A DNA stretch of 64,000 bases from Bradyrhizobium icense (lineage in GTDB: Bacteria; Pseudomonadota; Alphaproteobacteria; Rhizobiales; Xanthobacteraceae), in NCBI RefSeq assembly GCF_001693385.1, contig NZ_CP016428.1, positions 3,720,001-3,784,000 on the forward strand. The letters run 5' to 3'. Positions 1 to 7,082 of the stretch are shown here, piece after piece. The notes beneath the pieces were generated by a model, which searched no databases, was not told the DNA's origin, and saw only the letters and a list, made by a program, of their open reading frames with translations. A program made the translations under genes and the position numbers. The stretch's first letter is position 1. Every line of letters starts with the position of its first letter.

Positions 1-1011
1 TTTGGGGTCGTTCTTGGCTTCATCGCGGATGATGCCGGCCATGGTGGTGCCGCGATACATGTGAACCGACTTCTCGAACGCCGCGTATACGCTGCCGGTC
101 ATGTGCCGCATATAGTTGCGGCCGACCTGGCCGGACGAGTTGGCAAGGCCGTTCGGGAACATATTCGAGGCACTGTTGAGCAATAGCCGCGGGCTTTCGA
201 TCGAGTTACCCGCGACCGCCACGACACGCGCCTTCTGGCGTTGCATTGCCCCGCTCTGGTCGGCATAGACGACGCCGGTCACCTTGCCGGACGCGTCGTG
301 CTCGATCTTGATCACCATGCTGTTGGGACGCACCTCGAGATTGCCGGTCGCCTCGCCCGCGGGAATTTCGGTATAGAGCGTCGACCATTTCGCACCCGAC
401 TTGCAGCCCTGGAAGCAGAATCCGATCTGCTGGCAGGCTCCGCGTCCATCGCGCGGCTCGCTGTTGATCGCCATGTTGCCGGTGTGCACGGACTTGTAGC
501 CGAGCTTCTTGGCGCCGGCTTCCAGCACCTTGAAATTGTTGTTGCCGGGTAGCCCCGCAATGCCGTTGGTGCGGGTGACGCCCATCTTGTCCTCGGCCTT
601 GGCGTAGTAAGGCTCCATTTCGGCGAGCGTGATCGGCCAATCCAGCAAGTTGGCGCCGGGAATGTTGCCGTAGGTGCTCTTGACCTTGAACTCGTGCTCG
701 TCGAAGCGCAGCGAGGCGCCGGCCCAGTGCGTTGTCGAACCGCCGACCGCCTTCACGATCCACGCCGGTAGGTTCGGAAAATCTTTGGCGACACGCCAGC
801 TTCCCGATGTGGTGCGCATGTCGGACCAGGCGAGCTGGGTAAAGCTCTCCCATTCGTCGTTGACGAAGTCCTGCATCTCGATACGCGACCCGGCCTCAAG
901 GACCACGACCTTGACGCCTTTTTGCGCAAGCTCGTTGCCGAGCGTTCCGCCGCCCGCACCGGAGCCGACGATCACGACCACGCCGCTGTCATTCAGATCG
1001 AATTTTGCCAT
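1..1011 (-). CDS. GMC-family oxidoreductase (partial, C-terminus outside window)
   Basis: Visible are 337 residues from the start codon; the gene runs off the left edge. The N-terminus has a Rossmann FAD-binding motif GSGAGGGTLG at about residues 16-25, followed by the VVVLEAG strand typical of glucose-methanol-choline oxidoreductases, and a GGSTTHWAG segment near residue 90. No signal peptide is seen, so export would depend on the Tat-bearing partner encoded just upstream. Members that pair with a gluconate 2-dehydrogenase subunit 3-like protein and a c-type cytochrome usually oxidise alcohols or sugars at the periplasmic face and pass electrons to cytochrome c. It is the last visible gene of a four-gene minus-strand operon. 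The substrate is unknown; 2-propanol or another product of the neighbouring monooxygenase is an inference from context. Confidence 0.88.
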   Translation of the reverse strand, partial: MAKFDLNDSGVVVIVGSGAGGGTLGNELAQKGVKVVVLEAGSRIEMQDFVNDEWESFTQLAWSDMRTTSGSWRVAKDFPNLPAWIVKAVGGSTTHWAGASLRFDEHEFKVKSTYGNIPGANLLDWPITLAEMEPYYAKAEDKMGVTRTNGIAGLPGNNNFKVLEAGAKKLGYKSVHTGNMAINSEPRDGRGACQQIGFCFQGCKSGAKWSTLYTEIPAGEATGNLEVRPNSMVIKIEHDASGKVTGVVYADQSGAMQRQKARVVAVAGNSIESPRLLLNSASNMFPNGLANSSGQVGRNYMRHMTGSVYAAFEKSVHMYRGTTMAGIIRDEAKNDPK

Positions 1012-1049
1012 GTGGGTTTCCTCCCTTACTATTCGTTGCCGGTGGCGCT

Positions 1050-1613
1050 TTAAGCCTTCGGGAGCCAATCGATGTCGGCAAAGCCGCGTTTGATGTAGCC
1101 GCCGTGCTCGGCGGAGGAACCTTCGTAACCGAACTTCGGCCAGACCTCTTTCTGGTTGTAGAGGGAGACGACGAGGTCACCGCGAACCTTCTGGAAGAAC
1201 GGGGTCTGTTCGATCTGCTGCAGCAGCGCGACGCGTTCGCTCTCCCATTGCACCTGGGCGTAGGGAACTTTGTGACGGTCGTTGGCCGCCTTATCGAGTT
1301 GGGTGACGCCATCGGAGATCAGCGACTTGATCGCGGGATCCTTGGCGGCCTTGCCGTCCCACGGTTTGATCGCCGTGATGTAGTAGCTGTCGCCCAGGAA
1401 GTCGTGCGGATATATATCGCGCGCGACCTTCACCAGCGTCTTCAGCGTCGCCGGCGTCAGCGTGGTGGCATCGTTGGCCCAGGCGTCGCTGACGCTCAGG
1501 CCCGCGCTGGTAGCGATCGCGACGGCTGGCACCGCCGTGGCCGCGCCCTTCAGGAAGACGCGACGGTCATATTTGCTTCGACGATCGACTTCTCTCATGG
1601 CTGTGTCCTCCAT
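1050..1613 (-). CDS. Gluconate 2-dehydrogenase subunit 3-like protein, Tat-exported
   Basis: The 187-residue product starts with a twin-arginine signal: the RRVFLKG motif at about residues 17-23, a hydrophobic stretch rich in Ala/Val, and a likely AWA cleavage site near residue 46. The remainder resembles the small subunit of membrane-associated GMC dehydrogenases. This subunit is thought to carry its cofactor-loaded large partner across the membrane by piggy-backing. The gene lies 38 bases before the GMC gene and just after the VOC gene. A second Met at residue 6 is an equally possible start. Role in a periplasmic dehydrogenase complex is inferred from family and operon. Confidence 0.85.
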   Translation of the reverse strand: MEDTAMREVDRRSKYDRRVFLKGAATAVPAVAIATSAGLSVSDAWANDATTLTPATLKTLVKVARDIYPHDFLGDSYYITAIKPWDGKAAKDPAIKSLISDGVTQLDKAANDRHKVPYAQVQWESERVALLQQIEQTPFFQKVRGDLVVSLYNQKEVWPKFGYEGSSAEHGGYIKRGFADIDWLPKA

Positions 1614-1634
1614 TGAACGTTTTTTTGATTGCGA

Positions 1635-2030
1635 TTAACCGAACCGGCCGCCTCGCTGGATCACTTCGATCTTGTAGCCGTCGGGATCGGAGACGAAGAA
1701 GAAGCGCGCTAGCGTCCTGCCGTCGTGCTTGAAGTCGCGCAGCGGCCCGGGCGCCAGATCTTCGCGAGCAAATCTGACGTGTTCGGCGTCGACATCATCG
1801 ACCACGACGGCAAGATGGCCGTAGCCGTCGCCAAGCGAATAGGGCTCCTTGCGATCAAAATTGACAGTGAGTTCGACCTCGAAGGGCGAGGAGGGATGAC
1901 GCAGATAGATCAACGCGAAATCCGCAAACTTGAGATAATCTGCAACCTTGAGCCCGAAGGCTCGCGCGTAGAAGTCGAGCGATTTCGCCTCGTCGAACAC
2001 GCGGATCATCGAGTGAACGGGTTTGGCCAT
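1635..2030 (-). CDS. VOC-family (glyoxalase I-like) protein
   Basis: This 131-residue protein has the compact beta-alpha-beta-beta-beta vicinal-oxygen-chelate fold signature: HSMIRVFDEAKSLDFYARAFG at the start of the first module (residues 6-26) and GHLAVVVDDVDAE at the start of the second. The C-terminal VSDPDGYKIEVIQ resembles the metal-binding Glu region of lactoylglutathione lyases. Its start codon abuts the stop codon of the upstream cytochrome gene, so the two are translationally linked. A lyase or detoxifying role (for example for methylglyoxal made from acetone or acetol) fits but is not shown by the sequence. Confidence 0.85.
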   Translation of the reverse strand: MAKPVHSMIRVFDEAKSLDFYARAFGLKVADYLKFADFALIYLRHPSSPFEVELTVNFDRKEPYSLGDGYGHLAVVVDDVDAEHVRFAREDLAPGPLRDFKHDGRTLARFFFVSDPDGYKIEVIQRGGRFG

Positions 2031-2432
2031 TCAGTTGAGCTCCTTGAGATAGGCGATGATGGCGGCACGGGTCTCGGGCTTCGGCTGGCGATAGGCCATC
2101 ACGGAGCCGGGAATCATCCCCTGCGGATTGGCCAGGTAGGCGTCGAGCCTGGCGTCGTCCCAGACGAAGTCCGCCTTCCCGAAACCTGACGAGTAATGGA
2201 AGCCATACGCCTGGCCCGCCTGCCTGCCGACGACCTTGAACAGTGACGGTCCTTGCCGGACCGGATCGGATTGATTTGTGGTGTGACAGGTCGCGCATTG
2301 TTGCTTGAACAGCGTCGCGCCATCGGGTGGCTTGGCTGAGGGCAGTGGCATCTGCGCGCCGGCCGCATTTGCGACAAATACGGCACTGCAAAGTCCGGCT
2401 GCCATTGTCTTTATCGAGTCCAGCTTGGCCAT
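2031..2432 (-). CDS. c-type cytochrome, periplasmic
   Basis: The 133-residue product has an N-terminal signal peptide (about residues 1-27, ending in an AGA-like site), one haem-binding CATCH motif near residue 48, and a C-terminal GSVMAYRQPKPETRAAIIAYL segment whose Met is the likely sixth haem ligand. It matches small monohaem class I cytochromes that accept electrons from GMC dehydrogenases. It is the first gene of the minus-strand operon, divergent from the alcohol dehydrogenase gene. Probable role: electron acceptor linking the GMC complex to the respiratory chain. Confidence 0.9.
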   Translation of the reverse strand: MAKLDSIKTMAAGLCSAVFVANAAGAQMPLPSAKPPDGATLFKQQCATCHTTNQSDPVRQGPSLFKVVGRQAGQAYGFHYSSGFGKADFVWDDARLDAYLANPQGMIPGSVMAYRQPKPETRAAIIAYLKELN

Positions 2433-2492
2433 CGATCCTCCCTGACGAGGACTCTAGATGACCGCAATCCATGTTTGGTAGTAACGGGTTGT

Positions 2493-2507
2493 TTCATTGC
2501 GAATGAA
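2493..2507. promoter_or_regulatory. Palindrome TTCATT-GCG-AATGAA, candidate operator
   Basis: A perfect 6-base inverted repeat with a 3-base centre lies in the divergent region between the cytochrome and alcohol dehydrogenase genes, about 80 bases upstream of the -24/-12 element at 2588. That distance resembles the 85-98 bases separating upstream repeats from promoters at the other two sigma-54 sites in this locus, but the motif itself is different. It could be an activator site or an operator for the leftward operon. Confidence 0.35.
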
Positions 2508-2587
2508 CGACAAACTTTGACGGCGCACCGCAGGATTGCCGCTGTCGCGTTTTGGAGAATGGCTGTTTGTGCCGCGCAACAACCCAC

Positions 2588-2603
2588 TGGCACGAAAAAT
2601 GCT
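2588..2603 (+). promoter_or_regulatory. Sigma-54 (-24/-12) promoter of the alcohol dehydrogenase gene
   Basis: TGGCACGAAAAATGCT has the invariant GG (2589-2590) and GC (2601-2602) separated by exactly 10 bases, as RpoN promoters require. It ends 52 bases before the chosen start of the dehydrogenase gene. It matches the core of the two stronger promoters at 4038 and 4992, which supports co-regulation by the sigma-54 activator encoded at 14921. It also argues against a dehydrogenase start upstream of 2604. Confidence 0.65.
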
Positions 2604-2655
2604 GAGGCTCGATCGCCGATGGCGAACCGAAGTTCGCCGGGAGACGGAGGAGATG

Positions 2656-3708
2656 ATGAGAGCCCAAGTATTGAGAGCGTATGACGAGAAGCTTTCCGAC
2701 GATCAGTGGGTCAGCGAAGAAAAAGTACCCGACCCCAAGCTGACCAAATCGACTGACGTCATCGTTCGCATCGGGGGTGCGGGCGTATGCAGGACCGATC
2801 TTCATATCATCGAAGGCGTCTGGAAGCCCCATATGGATCCAACCGGCGATAAACTGCTACCCATCATCATGGGACACGAGAATGCCGGCTGGGTCGAAGA
2901 GATTGGCAAGGAAGTCGAAGGACTTAAGAAGGGGGATCCCGTAATCGTTCACCCGAAGATCACCGGCGGCACCTGTCTCGCCTGTCGCCGTGGCTTCGAT
3001 ATGCACGGTCCCGGTACATTTCCGGGTCTTGATTGCAACGGCGGCTATGCAGAATTCCTTTGCACCTCGGAACGCAACATCGTTCCGCTGCCGCGGACAC
3101 TCGCGCCAAAGGATGTCGCGCCTTACGCGGATGCGGGTCTCACGGCCTATCGCGCAATCAAGAAAGCCACCCGCCACCTTTTGCCCGGCGAATATTGCGT
3201 CGTCATCGGCGCGGGGGGATTGGGCCACATTGGAATCCAGTGTCTCAAGGCGATGTGTGCGGCCGACGTTATTGTGGTCGACAAGTCCGATGCGTCGCTG
3301 AAACTGGCCGAAAAATCGGGCGCCGACCATCTGGTGAAAGCCGACGGAAACGAAGTGACAGTCGTTCTGGAATTGACAGCCGGAAACGGCGCGGAAGCGG
3401 TGATCGATTTTGTCGGCGAGAAGGGCACGACATCCAAGGGGCTGGCGATGACCCGCCCGATGGGCAGTTACTACGTTGTTGGCTACGGTGAGGACATCCG
3501 TGTCCCGACCGTCGACATGGTGATTACCGAGAAAAACATTATCGGCAACCTGGTCGGCACATGGGCTGAGCTAACGGAGTTGATGGCCCTTGCGGATCGG
3601 GGCTTGGTTGAACTCGCAACCGCCGAGTATCGTCTCGCTGATGCGAACAGAGCGTTGCACGATCTCAATGCCGGCAAGATCCATGGGCGCGCTGTTTTGA
3701 TTCCTTGA
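2656..3708 (+). CDS. Zinc-dependent NAD(P) alcohol dehydrogenase (MDR family)
   Basis: The 350-residue protein has catalytic zinc ligands Cys45 (in GAGVCRTDLH) and His74-Glu75 (GHENAG), a partly altered structural-zinc loop with Cys107, Cys110 and Cys127, and the nucleotide motif GAGGLGHIG. The start is ATG at 2656 (or ATG at 2653), directly after a GGAGG ribosome site; an open frame extends upstream to 2536 but would cross the sigma-54 promoter. Alcohol dehydrogenases of this type accompany propane monooxygenase clusters and oxidise the alcohol product (2-propanol to acetone, or 1-propanol to propanal). The loss of one structural-zinc cysteine, where a Gly follows DMH, is unusual. Confidence 0.9.
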   Translation: MRAQVLRAYDEKLSDDQWVSEEKVPDPKLTKSTDVIVRIGGAGVCRTDLHIIEGVWKPHMDPTGDKLLPIIMGHENAGWVEEIGKEVEGLKKGDPVIVHPKITGGTCLACRRGFDMHGPGTFPGLDCNGGYAEFLCTSERNIVPLPRTLAPKDVAPYADAGLTAYRAIKKATRHLLPGEYCVVIGAGGLGHIGIQCLKAMCAADVIVVDKSDASLKLAEKSGADHLVKADGNEVTVVLELTAGNGAEAVIDFVGEKGTTSKGLAMTRPMGSYYVVGYGEDIRVPTVDMVITEKNIIGNLVGTWAELTELMALADRGLVELATAEYRLADANRALHDLNAGKIHGRAVLIP

Positions 3709-3721
3709 GCCAGAACTACGT

Positions 3722-3753
3722 AATCCATCGCGAGTATTTGCTCGCGATGGATT
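3722..3753 (+). terminator. Strong hairpin after the alcohol dehydrogenase gene
   Basis: A perfect 13-base-pair stem (3722-3734 with 3741-3753) and a 6-base loop begin 13 bases after the stop codon. No T-run follows, so it may act as a Rho-assisted terminator or an mRNA 3'-end stabiliser. Confidence 0.6.
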
Positions 3754-3922
3754 TGGCATGTTCCTATCGTTATGCCGGTGCGGTCACTTTTGCTGAAGAC
3801 CTTCTAAAGGCCTCCGCGGCAGCGCGAAGCAGCGGTCCGATCAGGTAAGTCCCTAGCAGACTGCTTACATTGCGGTACAACGCCGAGGCCCGAACTACAT
3901 GCTCACGCGGGTCGCATAGAGT

Positions 3923-3958
3923 CTCATTTTGCATAATTGTCGCAATTTGCGTCGCGAC
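3923..3958 (+). promoter_or_regulatory. Upstream activator element A
   Basis: This stretch begins CTCATTTTGC and includes GTCGCAATTTGC; almost the same arrangement recurs at 4863-4893 upstream of the monooxygenase promoter, with one base of length difference. It also holds an inverted pair GTCGC/GCGAC (3939-3943 and 3954-3958). It ends 80 bases before the -24/-12 element at 4038, a typical distance for an enhancer bound by a sigma-54 activator. Binding by the product of the gene at 14921 is inferred. Confidence 0.6.
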
Positions 3959-4037
3959 TGTTCTCAGATCGATTTTTGCGATCGCACCATTGCTCAGCTT
4001 TGTCGGAAGCCGATCCCGGAAGAAGTCCGTAGCGGTC

Positions 4038-4053
4038 TGGCACGCCCATTGCA
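4038..4053 (+). promoter_or_regulatory. Sigma-54 promoter of the Cys-rich microprotein genes
   Basis: TGGCACGCCCATTGCA is a near-ideal -24/-12 promoter, with GG and GC separated by 10 bases. The same 16 bases occur at 4992-5007 in front of the monooxygenase operon. The first gene downstream starts at 4287, leaving a leader of about 220 bases in which I see no convincing gene. Confidence 0.8.
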
Positions 4054-4286
4054 CGTCTCCTGTGCAAGGTATCCGCCGGCGAGACACGTCGATAGCGGCC
4101 AAAAAAAGAGCCGCTTCGCTTTGAGGTGAACATCAGGCCCGATCTCTAGCGTCTGGTGTCCATACACGCCGCGAGACTTGGCACGCCACTACCATTGCGG
4201 ACGACGCACCTCGCGCGCGTAAACGCGGCGCTATGGGCAAGAAAAGCGCGGCGGAACCATACACGTAATGCGTACAGGAGGCCAAA

Positions 4287-4472
4287 ATGCGCAAGAACTC
4301 CCAAGGTATTCACCAGGGCACAGCGAGATGCTGCGCCATCTGCGGCGGAAAGTTCGGGCTTGTTCGCTACTACTGCTGGCGAACGGCGCTTTGCTCCAAG
4401 AGGTGTGTCGACCGGTTTAGAGCACGCCTGGAGGCTGACCATAAATGGCTCCGCTGGTTGCGAGCCGCTTAG
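4287..4472 (+). CDS. Cys-rich microprotein 1 (putative treble-clef zinc finger)
   Basis: A 61-residue basic protein with a strong ribosome site (AGGAGG, 4276-4281). Cysteines at 16, 19, 36 and 40 form a CxxC-x16-CxxxC pattern (CAIC then CSKRC), like small zinc-binding treble-clef domains; Cys15 and Cys30 are extra. The C-terminal third is a basic, Trp-rich helix (DHKWLRWLRAA). No function is recognised. It lies behind its own sigma-54 promoter and ahead of a second protein with the same cysteine layout, so both should be expressed with the monooxygenase. A regulatory or metal-handling role is possible. Confidence 0.65.
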   Translation: MRKNSQGIHQGTARCCAICGGKFGLVRYYCWRTALCSKRCVDRFRARLEADHKWLRWLRAA

Positions 4473-4527
4473 ACTGTTTCCGCGATTACCAAGCGGCATT
4501 GTACTCCTTCGCATTGGGAGGTGCCAC

Positions 4528-4734
4528 ATGAGGTTCGTTCTGGTGAATGGCAGGACACCCTGCCCAAAGACCTACTGTCTATTTTGCTGTGAGCCAATTC
4601 ACGCAGGCTACCTGAGAGAGATCAGCACCAGGTTGCCCTTCTGCGATAATGATTGTTACGTCCTTTCCTCGGATAGCCGGATCTCGAAAATAGGGCAGCC
4701 GAAGCCGTCGACGTTTGCGGAGGACTACCGCTAG
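4528..4734 (+). CDS. Cys-rich microprotein 2 (putative treble-clef zinc finger)
   Basis: The 68-residue product starts at ATG 4528 after a GGGAGG ribosome site. Cysteines 17, 20, 39 and 43 (CLFC and CDNDC) give CxxC-x18-CxxxC, the same layout as the preceding gene, though the sequences otherwise differ. Small proteins of this look (PCPKTYC, then a Cys pair and an acidic-aromatic second knuckle) are, to my recollection, widespread in Bradyrhizobium without known function. It is the second gene of the mini-operon from the 4038 promoter, 55 bases after its partner. Confidence 0.7.
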   Translation: MRFVLVNGRTPCPKTYCLFCCEPIHAGYLREISTRLPFCDNDCYVLSSDSRISKIGQPKPSTFAEDYR

Positions 4735-4811
4735 TTCGAGCGCCTCTCCTTCCAGACGTATACCAGCGATCAGCGGCCAATCACCAACTCCAGTACCTGG
4801 GCGGTGATTTA

Positions 4812-4893
4812 TTGCGACGCAAAAGTTGCATTGCAAACTGACGCGCAAGCGTCGCTGAGATTCTCATTTTGCAATTTCCGTCGCAATTTGCAT
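4812..4893 (+). promoter_or_regulatory. Upstream activator element B (clustered repeats)
   Basis: Two parts are visible. At 4814-4820 and 4849-4855 GCGACGC and GCGTCGC form a perfect 7-base inverted repeat around a second imperfect palindrome (GTTGCATTGCAAAC). At 4863-4893 lies the counterpart of element A (CTCATTTTGC followed by GTCGCAATTTGC). The cluster ends 98 bases before the promoter at 4992. Multiple sites suggest cooperative binding of an oligomeric sigma-54 activator. Confidence 0.6.
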
Positions 4894-4991
4894 CTCGGTC
4901 GGTCGCACGCCCGGAGTTGCGACGTCTCCGCCTTCGCTCATTTCCGAGCTCATCCAATCAGAAATCACTTGGCGAGCCCCCTTGGAGGAGC

Positions 4992-5007
4992 TGGCACGCC
5001 CATTGCA
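4992..5007 (+). promoter_or_regulatory. Sigma-54 promoter of the propane monooxygenase operon
   Basis: TGGCACGCCCATTGCA has the invariant GG-N10-GC spacing and is identical to the promoter at 4038. Transcription from here would read a leader of roughly 310 bases before the hydroxylase gene at 5327. Sigma-54 control is established for propane/acetone monooxygenase (mim) operons through MimR-type activators. Confidence 0.85.
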
Positions 5008-5326
5008 GAGCTACTTGGCACAAGAACGCTGACGTCCGTCTGGGGCGAGCCGCGAAAAGAACGAGGGAAGGGGATGGCCGAGTCGAGGGCGCATCATGTG
5101 CGGGATGAAGCAATTGCGATCGGAGGCCGCTGGTGCCGAGGATCGCTCGTGATCACCCCGCAGTGCTCCACAGTCATCCTGAGACCCTTGCCGATATCAA
5201 ACTTCCGGTCGTGCAAACGGCCGTGAGGTTGCCCGTGACGCGCGGGTAAGCACTGCCTGGTCCTTCGAGGTCCTGGGCAGGCGGAATATCGATGTGGTTT
5301 CTGACCCGATCAGGAGGATTGACTAG
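5008..5326 (+). other. Long 5' leader of the monooxygenase operon
   Basis: About 310 transcribed bases separate the sigma-54 promoter from the first gene. Within it a possible 50-codon reading frame (ATG 5074, stop ending 5226) has a GGGAAGGGG sequence ahead of it but no recognisable product. An imperfect hairpin occupies 5253-5280 (CTGCC paired with GGCAG, with an inner CCT/AGG stem and two T-T mismatches). AGGAGG at 5312-5317 is the ribosome site of the hydroxylase gene. Leader function is unknown. Confidence 0.35.
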
Positions 5327-6997
5327 ATGTCTGGAACTTTAACACTCAACAAGATCACCGCCCAGCGCGGCATTTCCGTCGGCGACGCTGCCAAGAAGAT
5401 CGCCGATCTTGGATGGAATCCGTCCTACATTCAGGAAGCGATGACCTTCCCGACCGACTACAAGATCACCAAGGCGCCAAAGGATCCGATGAAGCAGGTC
5501 CTGCGGTCCTACTTCCCGATGCAGGAGGAGAAGGACAACCGGGTCTACGGCGCACTCGATGCGGCGCTACGCGGCGACATGTTCCGCAACGTCGAGCCGC
5601 GCTGGGTCGAATGGATGAAGCTGTTTCTGGCGATCATCCCGTTCCCGGAAATCTCCGCCGCACGTTCGATGGCAATGGTCGCTCGCCTTGCACCCGGCGA
5701 AGACCTGCGCACTGGGTTCACTATGCAGATGGTCGACGAATTCCGTCATTCGACCATCCAGATGAACCTCAAGAAGTGGTACATGGAGAACTACATCGAT
5801 CCAGCCGGCTTCGACATCACCGAGGAGGCGTTCGGCAAGTGCTACGCCACCACCATCGGCCGTCAGTTCGGCGAAGGGTTCATCACCGGTGATGCCGTCA
5901 CGTCGGCGAACGTCTACCTGACGGTGGTCGCCGAGACGGCGTTCACCAACACGCTGTTCGTCGCTATGCCCTCGGAAGCGGCCCGCAATGGCGACTACGC
6001 GCTGCCGACCGTCTTCCTCTCCGTGCAGTCGGACGAGAGCCGCCACATCGGCAACGGCCACTCGATGCTGATGTCGATGCTGAAGGAGCCGGAAAACCAC
6101 CTGCTGCTCGAGCGCGACATGCGGTATGCCTTCTGGCAAAACCACGGCATTGTTGACGCGGCAATCGGTACATTCATCGAGTACGGCACTACAAACCGCG
6201 ACAAGACCAAAGAGTCCTATGCGGAGATGTGGCACCGCTGGATCTTCGAGGACTATTATCGGACTTATATGCTGCCGCTCGAAAAGTACGGCATCAAAAT
6301 TCATCATGACGACGTTCAGACCGCCTGGAAACGGCTGACCGAAAAATTCTACGTCCACAAGGTCGCGCAGTTCTTCGCGGTCGGCTGGTCGGCGAACTTC
6401 TGGCGCATCGAGGCTCAGACCGACAAGGACTTCGAGTGGTTCGAGCATAAGTATCCAGGCTGGTATGCCCAATTCGGCGACTTCTGGAAATGGTACGAGA
6501 AGCTGTCGCATCGCGGCCAGACCAATATTCTGTTCAACAGCGATGTTGGCTACGCTTATCCGCATCGTTGCTGGTCCAGCCTGGTGCCATGTCTCATTCG
6601 TGAGGACATCGTCACCGACGAAATCGACGGCAAGCTGTATACCTTCGCCCATGAGCTCGATCGCTGGACCGCGGTCGAAGCTTTTGCGGGCGAGTATCAG
6701 GGGCGACCGACTCCGGCAATGGGGCGGTTCAGCGGCCGCCGCGAGTGGGAAAGCGTCTACCACAATGTGGATATCGCCGACGCCATCAAGGATCTCGGCT
6801 TTGTGCGCACTGACGGCAAGACCCTGGTCGCCCAGCCGCACCTGCGCTTCGACGAGAAGGAAATGTGGACGCTCGACGATGTCCGCGGCCACATTCTGAA
6901 GAGCCCGCTGCTCACGCTGCGGGAGATGAGCCCGGCCGAGCGCGAAGCGCACCTCGCCGACTATCGCAAGGGATTCACTATCAATCCCTGCAACTAA
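5327..6997 (+). CDS. prmA: Propane monooxygenase hydroxylase large (alpha) subunit
   Basis: The 556-residue protein carries both EX2H diiron motifs of soluble diiron monooxygenases. Expected iron ligands are Glu108 (in PFPE), Glu138 and His141 (DEFRH), Glu203, and Glu237 and His240 (DESRH); spacing matches MmoX Glu114, Glu144, His147, Glu209, Glu243 and His246. Length and sequence type fit the propane 2-monooxygenase/MimA group rather than methane or toluene monooxygenases. Together with the small subunit it forms the hydroxylase that inserts oxygen from O2 into propane (mainly at C2) and often also phenol or acetone. It is the first gene of the operon from the 4992 promoter and uses a strong AGGAGG site. 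Confidence 0.95.
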   Translation: MSGTLTLNKITAQRGISVGDAAKKIADLGWNPSYIQEAMTFPTDYKITKAPKDPMKQVLRSYFPMQEEKDNRVYGALDAALRGDMFRNVEPRWVEWMKLFLAIIPFPEISAARSMAMVARLAPGEDLRTGFTMQMVDEFRHSTIQMNLKKWYMENYIDPAGFDITEEAFGKCYATTIGRQFGEGFITGDAVTSANVYLTVVAETAFTNTLFVAMPSEAARNGDYALPTVFLSVQSDESRHIGNGHSMLMSMLKEPENHLLLERDMRYAFWQNHGIVDAAIGTFIEYGTTNRDKTKESYAEMWHRWIFEDYYRTYMLPLEKYGIKIHHDDVQTAWKRLTEKFYVHKVAQFFAVGWSANFWRIEAQTDKDFEWFEHKYPGWYAQFGDFWKWYEKLSHRGQTNILFNSDVGYAYPHRCWSSLVPCLIREDIVTDEIDGKLYTFAHELDRWTAVEAFAGEYQGRPTPAMGRFSGRREWESVYHNVDIADAIKDLGFVRTDGKTLVAQPHLRFDEKEMWTLDDVRGHILKSPLLTLREMSPAEREAHLADYRKGFTINPCN

Positions 6998-7005
6998 GTG
7001 CGACG

Positions 7006-7037
7006 GGGAAGGAGCCGGCCCCGGCTGGCTCCTTCCC
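7006..7037 (+). promoter_or_regulatory. Intercistronic hairpin between prmA and prmB
   Basis: A perfect 11-base-pair stem, GGGAAGGAGCC (7006-7016) with GGCTCCTTCCC (7027-7037), starts 8 bases after the prmA stop; the 10-base loop can extend the stem with GC pairs. No T-run follows, so full termination is unlikely. Such structures often protect the upstream message or partly reduce downstream expression. Confidence 0.6.
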
Positions 7038-7082
7038 ATCACCCCCCGGAAGATCTCCAAGCCTTGGTTTGAGGAGGCCCTC

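Noticed and set aside
4179..4198. TGGCAC followed by TTGC, resembling a further sigma-54 promoter before the first microprotein gene
   Set aside because: GG (4180-4181) and GC (4197-4198) are separated by 15 bases instead of 10, so RpoN would not recognise it.
5074..5226. A 50-codon leader reading frame in front of prmA
   Set aside because: Only a moderate ribosome site, no recognisable product and irregular codon use; mentioned under the leader but not called as a gene.
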